Source of the DNA: Trifolium pratense
Lineage: Eukaryota > Streptophyta > Magnoliopsida > Fabales > Fabaceae
Assembly (NCBI RefSeq): GCF_020283565.1
Contig: NC_060063.1
Location: 38,774,635-38,838,634 of the forward strand
Length of the DNA stretch: 64,000 bases
Direction: 5' to 3'
The position numbers and the translations under genes were made by a program. The number at the start of each line of letters is the position of its first letter. The first letter of the stretch is position 1. This document shows, piece after piece, positions 46,696 through 57,958 of this stretch. Below the pieces are notes generated by a model. That model was not told the origin of the DNA. It searched no databases and was given only the letters and a program-made list of their open reading frames with translations.

Positions 46696-48508
46696 TTAGT
46701 TTTGAAGCTCACACATTCCAATTCCCTCCCTTAATCTGCAGAAACTATCAAGTTTAAGGGGCTTAGTCATGATATCTGCCAGCTGCTCCTGTTACTTGTA
46801 ATATTGCAATTCAACTACTCCATCTTTACATAGATCCCTTAGGAAATGGAACCTTACATCTATGTGCTTGCTCTTGCCGTGCATAATAGGGTTTTTAGAT
46901 AGCTTGATAGTGGAACTATTATCACAGTTAACAATAATGCAGCCATTTTGCTCAATGTGCAAGTGATCTAACACATTCTTCAACCACAGGCATTGACAAG
47001 CACATGAGGCTGCAGATACAAACTCAGCCTCAGTTGTTGATAGAGTGACTATAGGTTGTTTCTTTGATGACCAGCAAATTGCACTTCCCCCTAATGTAAA
47101 CACATATCCAGAGGTACTCTTTCTGTCATCATGATCTCCAGCATAGTCTGAATCACTCCAACCTTGTAAAGTTAACTCAGTGTTGTTCTTACATTTGTAC
47201 AACATACCAAACTTCAGTGTTCCTTTCAAGTATCTCATTATTCTTTTGACCACTACAACGTGCATTTCAGTTGGTCTCTCCATGTATCTAGCAGCCAAAC
47301 ACACTGCAAAAGTCATGTCAGGTCTAGTGGCTAAGAGATACATAAGACATCCAATCATCTGCTTGTATGTAGTAGCATCAGTAGCTCTCCCATTTTCATC
47401 CTTCACTAGCTTGCATCCAGTGACAATTGGGCTACATACTTTGTTGCAGTCCATCATTCCAAACCTTTTTTAGAATTTCAGTACTATATTTGTGCTGATG
47501 TATGAAGATTCCTTGTTCACTCTGACTTACTTCAACTCCTAAGAAATACTTCATTTTCCCAAGGTCTGTCATTGCAAACTTATCTTTCATTGATGCTTTG
47601 AATTCATCCATCATTAAAGCATCATTACCAGTGTAGATAAGATCATCCACATATATGCTAACTATCAGAATCTTCTGATTACTGCCTTGCTTGACAAACA
47701 AGGTATGTTCATGAGTGCATTTCTCAAATTTTTCTGCTATGAAGTGGGATTCTATTTTACTGTACCAAGCTCTAGGAGCCTGCTTCAAACCATATAGGGC
47801 CTTTTTGAGCTTGTACACTTCATCACTTTTCCCTTTCTGATATCCCAATGGTTGCATTACATACACATCTTCCATTAATTCTCCATGAAGAAAAGCACTC
47901 TTGACATCAAGTTGTAGCACAGGCCATTTTTCATAAGCAGCTAAGCAAAGAATTGTTCTTATAGTATCCCATCTTGCAACAGGTGCATATACCTCACCAT
48001 AATCAATCCCATGTTTTTGTGAATATCCCTTTGCTACCAGTCTGGCTTTGTACTTCTCTATCTTGCCATTTTCATTAAATTTGGTTTTGAATATCCACTT
48101 AACACCTATTGCTTTTGCTCCTTGAGGAAGAGTAGTCAACTCCCAAGTATCATTTGATTCTATTGAACTGATTTCTGATTCCATTGCTTCTCTCCAAACT
48201 TTCAATTTTGCTGCTTCTTCATAAGTTTCTGGATCTTCACTTGTGCTGAACATGGCTATTGCAAGGTTTTGCATTTGATCAATGTTGTCCAGCTCTTCAG
48301 ATCTGGTTACATAATCACTGAGATATCCAGGGGGCCTTCTTTGTCTGGGTGAAAGTGATTCATCACTGGTGTTTTCTAGGTCCATGTCACTTTCATGATT
48401 ACCATTGACATCTTCATTGTCAATGTCAGCCTCATTATGATTAACATCTTCATTGTCTGCTGCAAGATCATTATTGTCTTCACTATCACTGATATGATCA
48501 ACAATTTT
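46696..48508 (-). pseudogene. Copia 2 Pol, reverse transcriptase and RNase H
   Basis: After an acidic spacer (DNNDLAADNEDV) reverse transcriptase reads well: NDTWELTTLPQGAKAIGVKW, LQLDVKSAFLHGEL with motif A aspartate kept, GLKQAPRAWYSKI and YVDDLIYTGND. A frameshift near 47432-47457 moves to the frame with RPDMTFAVCLAARYM, SDSDYAGDHDDRKSTSGYVF and VNCDNSSTIKLSKNP of RNase H. A TAA stop at LQYYK interrupts the usual end LADIMTKPLKL, which is still readable up to a normal stop at 46696-46698. These few lesions inactivate the protein; the catalytic residues themselves survive. Confidence 0.9.
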
Positions 48509-49846
48509 TTAGGCTTCACCTTTCTTATCCCAATTCCAACTTTTATTTTCTTCAAACACTACATCCCTGCTGACAATGATTTTCTTTTCTTTTGGATTGT
48601 AGAGTTTGTAAGCCTTGGATTCTTCACTAACACCAAGATGAATACATTTGATGCTTTTTCTGTTCAATTTCTTTCTTTGAGCATCTGGAATATGTACATG
48701 AGCCACACATCCAAATATTCTGAAGTACTTTACTGATGGCTTGTGTCCACTCCATGCTTCTTCTGGTGTGATGTTCTTCACAACAAAGGTAGGACATCTG
48801 TTCATCACATGAGTGGCTCAATTAACTGCTTCTGGCCAAAATCTTTTAGGTACTTTTCTGCAAGATAACATGCTTCTGACCATATTTAATAGTGTTCTAT
48901 TCTTCCTTTATGAAACTCCATTTTGTTGTGGAGTGTAGGCAGCTGTCAATTGTCTCTTTATACCTTGAGAACTACAGAAATCATTGAACATAGCAGATGT
49001 GAATTCACCACCCCTATCATTAAACAGTTCAAATGCAGAAGATTTTTCTTGCATAAAGTAAGTCCAAGTTTTTCTAGTAAGATCATCAGTGAAAGTGATA
49101 AAGTACATGTTCCCTCCATTGGACTTAGGGTTTAAGGGACCACAGATATCTGAATGCACAAGTTCTAATTTTTGAGAAGCTCTCCAATTTGTCTGCTTTG
49201 GAATGTTGTCTCTGTGTTGCTTCCCTGACAAGCAATCACTGCATTTCTCTTCATTATCTTTTAGTTCAGGTAAACCTTTGACCATATTTTTTCCAGTCAA
49301 TACCTTCAACCCTTTAAGGCTGAGATGTGCATATCTTTTGTGCCATAGGTCAGTTTCTTCATCTTTTGTCATTTGCAGACAATTTGGAGTTATCACAGGT
49401 GCATTGATGATGTACATTCTATTCGTAGTCATAGCAGTACTTATGATTAATCCTTTCTCTTCATGAAATAGTTGACAAGTATTATTTTTAAAAATAATAG
49501 TGATGCCCTTCTGTTGCAATTGGCCTATACTAAGTAGATTGTTGCTTAAGCCAGGAAGGTAGTACACATCAGTAATCACATGAATTCTTCCTTCAATGTT
49601 TAATTTCACATTACATTTACCCATTACAGCCATCTTTGAGTCATTCCCTAATTTCACTGATTCTCTAAAACTTTCATCAAGTTCAAACAACTAATCTTTG
49701 TTGCCAACCATATGATTGCTGCAGCCACTATCAAGGTACCAAGCCTCGTGCTTGTATTCAGTGTTCATATCAGAAAATGCCATCAGAAGCATTTCTTCTT
49801 CACTACCAAACTCAGCATAGTTTGCATTTGCATCCCAATCAGGACA
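48509..49846 (-). pseudogene. Copia 2 protease and integrase
   Basis: It contains a protease core (WYLDSGCSNHM) followed by a TAG stop, then KCNVKLNIEG, the integrase zinc finger (HKRYAHLSLKGL... CSDCLSGK), the catalytic region (VHSDICGPL, FNDRGGEFTSAMFNDFC, YTPQQNGV) and the C-terminal part (HKPSVKYFRIFGCVAHVHI). A stop follows QQNGV, another interrupts EAVN, and a third stop follows KKGEA. It would have cut the polyprotein and inserted cDNA; it is now inactive. Confidence 0.88.
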
Positions 49847-50562
49847 CTATAAGAATGAGTGCCCTCTCCCTCTTGAGGAAGAACTACGACCTCTCCCTCT
49901 ACCAACATTGGAAATCTTGAGAGCCTGCTCCGCTCCAACTATGACACCATGACTCTTGCCTTTCATTAACTTCTCATGAACAAGAAGACTGCTTTGTAAC
50001 TCATCTATGGACATAGTAGTTACATCATTTGATTCAGTGATTGAACATACCACGTAATTGAATTTCTCAGTCATTGATCTAAGAATCTTTTCAACTACTG
50101 TCACTTGTTCCATCCTTTCACCATGTGCAGTCATGATGTTTGCAATTTTGAGCGTTCTTGCAAAGAAATCAGTGACAGATTCACTTTCTTCCATTTCAAG
50201 AATCTCAAATTCACGTCTTAGGGATTGCAATTGCGCACGTTTTACCTTGGTTGAACCTTGATACTTGCGTCGCATTGCATCCCATATATTCTTTGCAGTG
50301 TCACGTTCCAATATTGTTTCTAAGATTGTTCGATCAATTGATTGGAAAAGATAGTTCTTTACCTTCAAATCCATGAGCTTACTTGCATCTGCAAGTTGTT
50401 GTTTTATGTTGTTGCATTCGCCGGAGCTGCAAGAACTCCATTTTCAATCATTGTCCAGTATTCCTTCGATCGGAGAAGATTCTCCATAAGCATGGCCCAA
50501 TGTTCATAGTAACCATCGAACTTTGGGATAGATGGTTGAGCGAAATTTGAAGATTCTGCCAT
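49847..50562 (-). pseudogene. Copia 2 Gag
   Basis: Starts MAESSNFAQPSIPKFDGYYE, a typical copia Gag start, about 185 bp after the LTR. A frameshift and TAA at 50404 separate it from the rest (QQLADASKLMDLKVKNYLFQ through VTDFFARTLKIAN). The arginine/glycine/serine-rich tail (GRGRGRSSSSRGRG) is present, but the CCHC zinc knuckle that should follow it is missing, apparently by deletion near 49847. It is not functional. Confidence 0.88.
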
Positions 50563-50729
50563 GATAACTCGAAACAGAGGAAGGAAAGAATTGAACAGAA
50601 GGCGAAATCGTGCAAGAAAGATGGTGAAAACGGTTAACAACCACCGTAACTGCTCTAACTGTCACCGGAGAAGAGAACAGCAGTTCTTGAGAGTTAGTTA
50701 GCGCGCGCGAAAAACAGGTCTTGGATTAA

Positions 50730-50747
50730 GGCTTAACTGATACCACT
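50730..50747 (-). other. Primer-binding site of copia 2
   Basis: Beside the 5' LTR, one base in, the minus strand reads TGGTATCAGTTAAGCC, close to the complement of the initiator-Met tRNA 3' end (TGGTATCAGAGCC). Confidence 0.85.
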
Positions 50748-50871
50748 TGTTGGTAATCAATGATCCATACTATTCATTCATTCACAAATGCCTCATATAT
50801 AGGCTTACAAAGTTGTGCCATAAGTAGCCAAGCCCAATCAATCTAGGCCCAATAACAAATGCTTCCTAACA
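50748..50871 (-). repeat. 5' LTR of copia 2
   Basis: 124 bp, TG...CA. It would start minus-strand transcription of copia 2. Confidence 0.93.
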
Positions 50872-50892
50872 AATAATAATAATATCACAACA

Positions 50893-51308
50893 CGTTTTAC
50901 TCAAACAAGCCCTCAAAAAACTTGTTACTCAAACAAATTTATCCGTAACCATACAAAAATACAAATTATATTTCTCAACATTCTTTCACACACACATTTT
51001 CTCAACCAATTGCTAGAGCAAATTAAAGGTGTCTAACCTCATTATTCTCTAGCCAATCAATTATCATAATTTGCTATACATGATATTCATTTTGCATGTG
51101 TTAATTATTATAATCCCTCTTTGTACTAGAATAAGTTATTCTCATCAAAACAAAACAAAGATTCTCTAAAGTGGGGTAACAATACTTTGGAATCAAGAAC
51201 CCCTCACCCTCCCCATCTCCCTCCCCCATTCTGATTAAGACCAATGCACATGAAATTTAACACCCACAACATCCTTTATTCAAATGTATGTACATGCTCA
51301 TTGCCCCA
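50893..51308 (+). promoter_or_regulatory. Distal upstream flank of FPF1-like copy 3
   Basis: 51150-51270 matches the upstream region of copy 1 almost word for word, and 51020-51160 matches that of copy 2. The homology stops at GCCCCA (51303-51308) and resumes at CCCCAAGTCCC (56140), so 4.8 kb of transposon sequence now splits the promoter region. Confidence 0.75.
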
Positions 51309-53886
51309 ACTTTTAGAATTAGTTTATTAATATTTTTATTATTATTAGAAGTTGCTTGTGTTGATTGTTGTGTGGTTATTTAATTATTTTGATGTGTTGA
51401 ATAATTAATTATGGGGAAAATAAATGAGCAGAATGATGTTGGTGAACTAAAATAAAATTAAAAGAATGAGTAGAATGATGCTGGTGAACTAAAATAAAAT
51501 TTAAAAAAAAAGAAGTAGAAAAATTAGATAATGAGGTGTTGAGAGCTAAGAGGAGGGGTGTGAATAAGATTGTAGTAAAAATAAAAATAAAAGAAAACCA
51601 TGTTTTTAATTTTAATAAATTCATTTTAATTGTATTGAAAATCTTGTCCTTTGAAATTAAATGATTTAAAAGGGTTGGGGTTAGGAAAAATCAGCATATC
51701 GATACAAACAAAAACAAACACAAAAACTAGTGCTAGTGGGTGAGAGAGAGAAAGAGTTCGTGAGAGAGTGAAGAGAAGCAAGAGAAGGAAAAACTTAACA
51801 TCAATCTAAGGAGTTCACTGCAATCTAAGTAAGGGAACTTTATACTTTTGAAATTCTGAATTCAATAGGAATACTTTGTGTACTTATTATGTGTGTGCTT
51901 TGTTGCTCTTATGCTTCCTTCTATTATATGATGTTGTTGTTGTTGTTGTTGTCGTCGTCATCGTCGTTGTTGTTTTGATTTGAGAGGAATCTAAATCCGA
52001 TTCTGATTTCCTTGTATTATGGTTTGTGTGTTCTGTTTCGTGAATAAGAGGTCGTGTTTATCGTTGTTAACACAATCCGTACGAGTCTTGGGGTTCAAGG
52101 ATGGTGTTGATTATTTTGAAAAAGAAAAACTTTAAAATTGGATGAATTGTGGTCGCCGATTTTGTCTCCTTTTTATATGCGATTCGATCGCCGATTTTAA
52201 AAACTAACACCGGGAACCTTCCTAAAATTGAACTACGATTAAAACGGTATAAGGTTCGTCGCCTATCGTTAAGAAATGACAGAGAACGAACCGGGTCAGA
52301 ATCCGGGTCGCGTGACCCGTTTTACAGTAAACCGGGTGAAGGAGGTGAACAGTGTCTCCTACCCTCGCTCAGTCGCAGCCCCAGAGCATGGGGGCGTGTG
52401 CAACGTCTATATGACTCCCGTATATTTTATTGTTTTTATAGAGAAATTTTAAATAATGTTCTTGAAATTTTGGTACCACTTTGGGAATTTTCGGACACCT
52501 GTAGCTATTTTTAGTTAATTATTTAAGGTAAAAAGGTGATTAAAAATATTATAATTTTATAAAAGTTTCTCAAAATTTTATGTACAGTATTTTGAATATT
52601 TTAGAACCCTCTAGTGTATCTTACTCTCCCTGCTTTTATATAATGTTTAGGATTTGAATTATTTCACAATTGTTATTAATTAAATTGATTTAAAATTCAT
52701 ACGTTTCGTTGATAAACTAAACCGAGTTAAAGTTGGTTAAGAGTTCTGTTAAAGACGAGTAATAAGTTCTTGTCCTAAGAGGAGTGAATTACTAATTGAG
52801 TTATTAAATTTTAGTTGGCGCTGTAATCGAAGTTGCTAATAATTGTTGTGTAGCGGTGTTGTTTTAAGTCGTTGCTCGTTGATAGTAATTGTGTTGTTTG
52901 AATTGTTGTTTTGTTGAATAATGATGTTGAACTATGTGGTTATAATAATGTTGAATTATCTCTTTTAATGATGTTGGAGTTGTGCCGAAATTATGATGTT
53001 GTAATCGTTGTTGTTGTAGTTGCTTATGGACGTTGTTTATTGATGTTGTTATAATGATGATGAAGTTGTCTATCGAATTTGTTAAATGATGTTGCCTATT
53101 GACGTTACTTATTATAACATGATATGCATTCATTCATGTGTCCAATGACGTTTCCTATTGAAGTTGTATAAATGATGTTGAAAATGACGTTGCTTAATGA
53201 AGTTGAAAATAACGTTGCTCATAATGAAGTTGATCCTTCATGATGTAAAACTGGAAATGCCGTTGTTATTGGTACCGCATGCATGTAGCGAGTCTAGACG
53301 CATTGCATGCATTTTAATTATATTTGTTCATTTAAATGTTGTTGTTTATTTCTCTTTATTTAATCGTTGATTGATGATTGTGGTTGATTGATGAATGCGT
53401 GTGGCCATCCGCTTAGGTGGTCTTGTTGTTGTTTATGATGTTGCTAGTTATTACGTTGTTTTAATTCAGTTATTTTCTTGATGTATTTTCGCTCACCTTT
53501 ATATTCCCCCTTCTGGTTTGGCCCTACGGTGTGCAACCGTAGATTTTCAGGTAGGAGATGAATCATAACTAATATGTTCGGATAGCTGTTGCTTTGCTAT
53601 TTATTTGGCGTCGCTCTGTTAGGATGTTGTTGGGGAGAAACTTTATTTAATTATGTTGCTAACTTTTTATAACAATTGAGCTATGTCATTTGATTCAGTA
53701 TTTTCAATTCGGACTTTGAAACTTATATTATTTTGGTTTAATTTTTATTCTCCGCTACATAATATCTAAACATTTCAGAATATAATTACGTTGAGTATGT
53801 GTGGCATACTTATTAAATAAATAAAATTAATTTTTTTTCGAAAATAAAATAAAGGGATAAATTAAGAATGTTACACTCATAACACT
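51309..53886. mobile_element. Unclassified 2.6 kb insertion in the FPF1 copy 3 promoter
   Basis: The boundaries come from comparison with copy 1 and from a CCCCA direct repeat on both sides (51304-51308, and 53887-53888 joined to 56142-56144 across the later CACTA insertion). The ends (ACTTTTAG... and ...ATAACACT) are not inverted repeats. The body contains GC-richer parts ('GAACCGGGTCAGAATCCGGG', about 52297), degenerate GTTGTTG/GATGTTG repeats (51930-51975, 52860-53240) and no coding frame of known type. It may be a large LTR or a non-autonomous LTR derivative; I cannot decide. Confidence 0.55.
52860..53240. repeat. Degenerate GATGTTG/GACGTTG-type repeat
   Basis: Many imperfect 'AATGATGTTGAA' and 'GACGTTGCTTA' units follow one another inside the unclassified insertion. 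No reading frame is supported. Confidence 0.6.
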
Positions 53887-53888
53887 CC

Positions 53889-56138
53889 CACTACAAGAAA
53901 ATACTCATTTACCGGCGAAATTTACTGGCGGTCTTGGCCCTCAGTAGCTTACTGGCGGCCTAAGCCCCCAATAATCAACCAAAACCGCCACAAACTTATC
54001 AAATAATATTTAATTACGAAAATTTGAATTTATTGGCGGTCCTGGCCGTCAGTAATTGTCTTGGACATTACCGGCGGTCCAGGCCGCCACTAACTAACCA
54101 GGAACAATAAAAAAAAAAAAAAACTGGCGCCTCAGACCTTACTGGCGGCCTAGGCCGCCACAAAGTTTTGGTAATTTAAAAAAGTAGCCGTTGGAGGACT
54201 TAGTGGCGGTTTTGACCGCCGGTAATATTTCTTGGAACACGCCCAGACATTAATGGCGGCCTGGGCCGCCGCAAAATGGTTGGAAATTGAAAAAAAAATA
54301 ACCGTTGGGCTTAGTGGCGGCTTTGACCGCCAATAAGCTCCAAGAACAGATTTCCACGAAATTAATACCCCTCTATATATATCTTCCTTCACTTCACAAC
54401 TTTCATTTCCTACAATCCTTTCTCTATCTAAAATTTCTCCAACATCTCTCTAAAAATTCTTAACTCTAAAAATTCTCCAACTTTTTATCATTTCACTCTT
54501 GTTTTTCTTCATTTTGGTAAGTATTTCTCTAATATTCATGCAAGTTTAATATTTGATGTTTATATTGATATGATAAATTGTGTTTATGCTAATAGTTAGT
54601 TTTTAAATTTTATTGTAGCAAGTGTTATTTTGTCTGGCGATTTGTACATAGGAGTATAATGTAGACACCACTCTTCCTCAACATAAAAATGTAAGTTCAA
54701 TTTTTTTCTTAAAAAAACTTTATGAGTTGTTTTGTAATGTTTATATATATTTTTATTAATAGTTGTTTTTCTCTTTTTTATTTAAAGATTCATGGTTGGT
54801 TCGTCCGTTGTCATGGTTGGGAGCTTAGTTTAAATAACTCCAAGTCAGACACTACCCGGCACAACAAGTAAGTAATATTATTTGGTTTGTATAATATATA
54901 TGTTTGTGTGATTTTTTAAAGTTAGTATTTTTTTTGTTATTATTAAAATATATTGTTGGTTAACATGTTTAATATGATTTTTTTTAAAGTTATTCTCGCC
55001 GGTTATATGTTTAATGTGATGTTTAAAAGCTATATTTTTAATTTTTGTTAACAAAATTATTAGATCGTGTAAAAAGAAAAATAGTTATTAATATTTAACT
55101 TAACCACATGCATGTAAAATGATAATTATGTTTTAATTTTTATTTAAAAAAAAGTGTTAAAAATAATAAATAATAATGTTTTATTAATTAATAAACAAAA
55201 TACGAAAAAACAATATAATTTTCATTTAAATAAAAAAAACGTAATTTAAAATAAATAATTACTGTTTTATATATTAATGAAATAAATACATGTCATATAT
55301 ATAGTTAATGTACTTTTTAATTGAATTATTTTAAAGTCAAATAATAATTCTGTTTTAATTTTTGTTTAAGTGGAAAATATTACATTTTTTATAAAAAAAC
55401 AACAATTATGTTTTATATATTAATAAACGAAATACTAACAATTTAATTTTTTATTTAAATAAAAAACGTTTTTTTAAAAAAATAATAATTTTGTTTTATA
55501 TATTAAATAAAAAAAGTTTTTTTAAAATAAATATAAATAAAATTATTAAAAATATTAAATTTTATATTTAAATAAATTAAAATGTTTTTTTAAAGCAATT
55601 AATATTTAAAAAAAATGTTTTTTTAAAACAAAATAATTAATTATTAAATTTTATATTTAAATAAATTAAAATGTTTTTTTAAAGCAATTATTATTTAAAA
55701 AAACGGTTTTTTTAAAACAAAATAATTAATTAAAAACGTTTTTTTATAAAAAAATTTGAAAAGGCTGTAGTGGCGGTCCTAACCGTCGCTAAATGGTCAA
55801 AATCTGGAAAAATTTAGTGGCGGTCCTAGCCGCCAGTAGCTCTGACGCAACCTGCAAAAGAAACTGACCTTTCTGACACTAAACTTTGCGGCGGTCAAGG
55901 CCGCCAGTAACTTCCTTGGTCTTTGAATTGACCGTTGTTACTTAGTGGCGGTCTGGGCCGCCAGTAAGTCTCGTCAGCTACGTTTTCGACGGCTTTGGCC
56001 GCCAGTAACGTTACCGTCGCCTTATTTACTGGCGCATCGTGGCCGCCAGTAAACCGCCACTAAATTAGTCGTTTCTGGCGGTTTTTGGCTGTTTCTGGCG
56101 GTTTTTGGCCGCCAATAATGGGCGTTTTTCTTGTAGTG
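53889..56138. mobile_element. Non-autonomous CACTA element 2
   Basis: The termini are CACTACAAGAAAATACTC and, inverted, CACTACAAGAAAAACGCC, with a perfect 3-bp TSD, TCC (53886-53888, 56139-56141). Both ends are packed with TGGCGG...GGCCGCCA motifs. The middle has a TATA-like CTATATATATC (about 54371) and leader-like sequence, then about 1.2 kb of extreme A/T sequence. No transposase frame is seen. It sits at the right edge of the unclassified insertion. Confidence 0.92.
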
Positions 56139-56141
56139 TCC

Positions 56142-56388
56142 CCAAGTCCCACTTTAGTTGTTCTCACATCCAAATATTATATCCTTACCATTTGGAACAA
56201 TTTTGACTATATTATGTAAATAAAAATATTAAAATTGAGAGTATTCTCACCCATCATTTCATTTATAAATACCTCATTCACCCATCATTTCATTGCACAC
56301 TCATCTCTAATCACATAACAAAACCTTAAACAAAACAACACACTTGTTCTTGTTTCTTTCTTTCTTGCTTCTATTGTATAATCCAAGA
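56142..56388 (+). promoter_or_regulatory. Core promoter and 5' UTR of FPF1-like copy 3
   Basis: The TATA box TTTATAAATA is at 56262-56271, 118 bp before the ATG. The sequence from 'CCCACTTTAG' onward matches copy 1 from about 31420, including 'TTAAAATTGAGAGTATTCTC'. Confidence 0.75.
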
Positions 56389-56730
56389 ATGTCAGGGGTT
56401 TGGGTTTTCAATCCGAATGGCATAATGAGGCTAGTAGATGGTGTGGAGGCAATGGAAGGTTGTTGCCAGGGGTCAGGTGGACGGCGCAAGGTGCTTGTTC
56501 ACACCACAAGCAATGGGATCATCACTTCTTACACGGTTTTAGAGTGAAAACTTTATTCGCTAGGATGGGAGCGTTACTATGATGACCCTGACCTCCTTCA
56601 ATTCCATAAACACTCCACCATTGATCTTATTTCCCTTCCTATGGATTTCAATAGGTTCAAGTCCATGCACATGTATGACATAGTTGTGAAGAACAAGCAC
56701 TCCTTTGAAATTAGGGACATGATGAAGTAG
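56389..56730 (+). pseudogene. FPF1-like: Flowering Promoting Factor 1-like copy 3, broken by a nonsense codon
   Basis: The frame is collinear with copy 1 over all 113 codons, from MSGVWVFNPNGIMRLV to RDMMK. However, codon 53 is TGA (56545-56547) where copies 1 and 2 have CGA for arginine, a change typical of methyl-CpG decay. Everything after it is still open and well conserved ([35 protein letters not shown]), so the stop is recent. Translation would give about 52 residues lacking most conserved blocks. The promoter region carries 4.8 kb of transposons and the 3' UTR a LINE, which would further limit expression. A polymorphic functional allele elsewhere is possible. Confidence 0.92.
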
Positions 56731-57679
56731 TCCAACAAATTAACAACAATTAATCCCTATGCATGACCTTTTTTTTTTAAGCAAAAATTGAATTATAAAG
56801 AATACAAGGGGTACTCAACCCTTACAATTCTTATAGCAACTATTACATGATAATAATGCATTTTAATGGATCCTTACACCAATCTGAAAAAACACAAGAA
56901 GACTTACTAGCTATTTTACCTATAAACCAAAACCATGAAATATAAATAATCTTGTCTTCTAAGGCTTTCCAATTAATAGCTTCTCCTCTAAAAACCAAAT
57001 TGTTACGCGCACGCCACATACACCAAGTGGTGGCACGTGACGAGCTTTTTCATATTTCTTATTTTTCAATAAAGCTCCAAAAGAGGAAAAATGTTTCCAC
57101 CCGTCATCAAAAGAGATGAAATCCACATTCATCCATTTAAAAATCCGCTTCCACAACTTTTGAGAAAAAGAGCAATTAAAGAGCACATGAGATAATTCCT
57201 CTTGTTCTTCAAAACAAAAAATGCAACATTGCTCATGCGGATTAAAAAAGATAGATTTTCTTGCCAAAGCCATTCGAGTTGGAAGTCTTGATAATAATAA
57301 CCTCCATCCAAAAATGCTTACTTTGGATGGAACATTATTTAACCATAATTGTTATAAAGCTTTTACTACATTTTCATCAATAGCCACAACAACTTCGCGA
57401 GAGTGAAGGAACTCGTCAGTCAAATTCACCGAAAAAATACCTGATTGAGTAAGCCCCCATCGTCTGTTATCTGCGTCATTCACTACAAGAATAATTGCAT
57501 ATACCCACGGTATTTTTACCCATGGCCACTTACCGTGAGTAATACCAAGAGCAAAGCCGTGGGTACGGTGAAAGTAAGCAAAATTCTTCGGTATACACAA
57601 TAGATCTAACGTACCGATATCTAGGCCGTGGGTAAAGAGAAAATAAAAATATATGTTATTTCTTCCTTTTAGTAAACCA

Positions 57680-57958
57680 CTCACTCACCAAAACACACTC
57701 AAGACATTCTCTCTTCTCACAAACGGTAGATCAAAGAAGGAAACCCTAAACCCAAATGAATGAAACGAAACGAAACATCACCATCTCTCTCTATTTTTGC
57801 ATCTGGTCGCAGAAACACACTTGCAGAATTGTGGTCCTCTCAGCTTCTCGTTTTTGCCGCTTCACCACCGCACAAGGTAGCGGTTGTTCTCCACTTCTCT
57901 GAGATTGTTCAGATTCGCACTTTACCTCTCCTAAGCGTAGCGATGAAGTGAATTTCTG
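57680..57958 (+). other. Exon-like leader inside CACTA 3 ending at a splice donor
   Basis: A GC-richer segment has CTCACTCACC leader-type sequence, 'AAACCCTAAACCC', a short frame from ATG 57760 (MKRNETSPSLSIF) and the donor TCTG|GTGAGT at about 57958. It looks like the first exon of a transcript, either the element's own or captured from a host gene. I do not recognise the product. Confidence 0.4.

Larger units (their letters stand above)
46326..50871 (-). mobile_element. Copia element 2, nested in the copia 1 LTR
   Basis: Two 124-bp LTRs (TGTTGGTAAT...TTCCTAACA on the plus strand) differ at three positions. The primer-binding site beside the right LTR is the standard initiator-Met type and the polypurine tract (AAGGGAGGGTT) lies beside the left LTR, so it reads on the minus strand. 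The 5-bp flanks are AATAA on both sides, but the target is a microsatellite. The total is 4546 bp. The coding region is full length in outline but broken by several stops and shifts. Confidence 0.93.
42277..50892 (-). mobile_element. Copia element 1, 5' part, with copia element 2 nested in its LTR
   Basis: On the minus strand the order is: the LTR start (TGTTGTGATATTATTATT, 50892-50872), then copia 2 (46326-50871), then the rest of the 5' LTR down to 45597, then gag-pol down to 42277. There it stops inside RNase H at the codons for SGY. The missing end is at 19166-20965 on the plus strand. The sequence beyond 42277 (TAGTACTTTGTC on the minus strand) is unrelated to copia. No tRNA-complementary primer site is visible after the LTR, so the leader is probably deleted. 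Confidence 0.82.
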
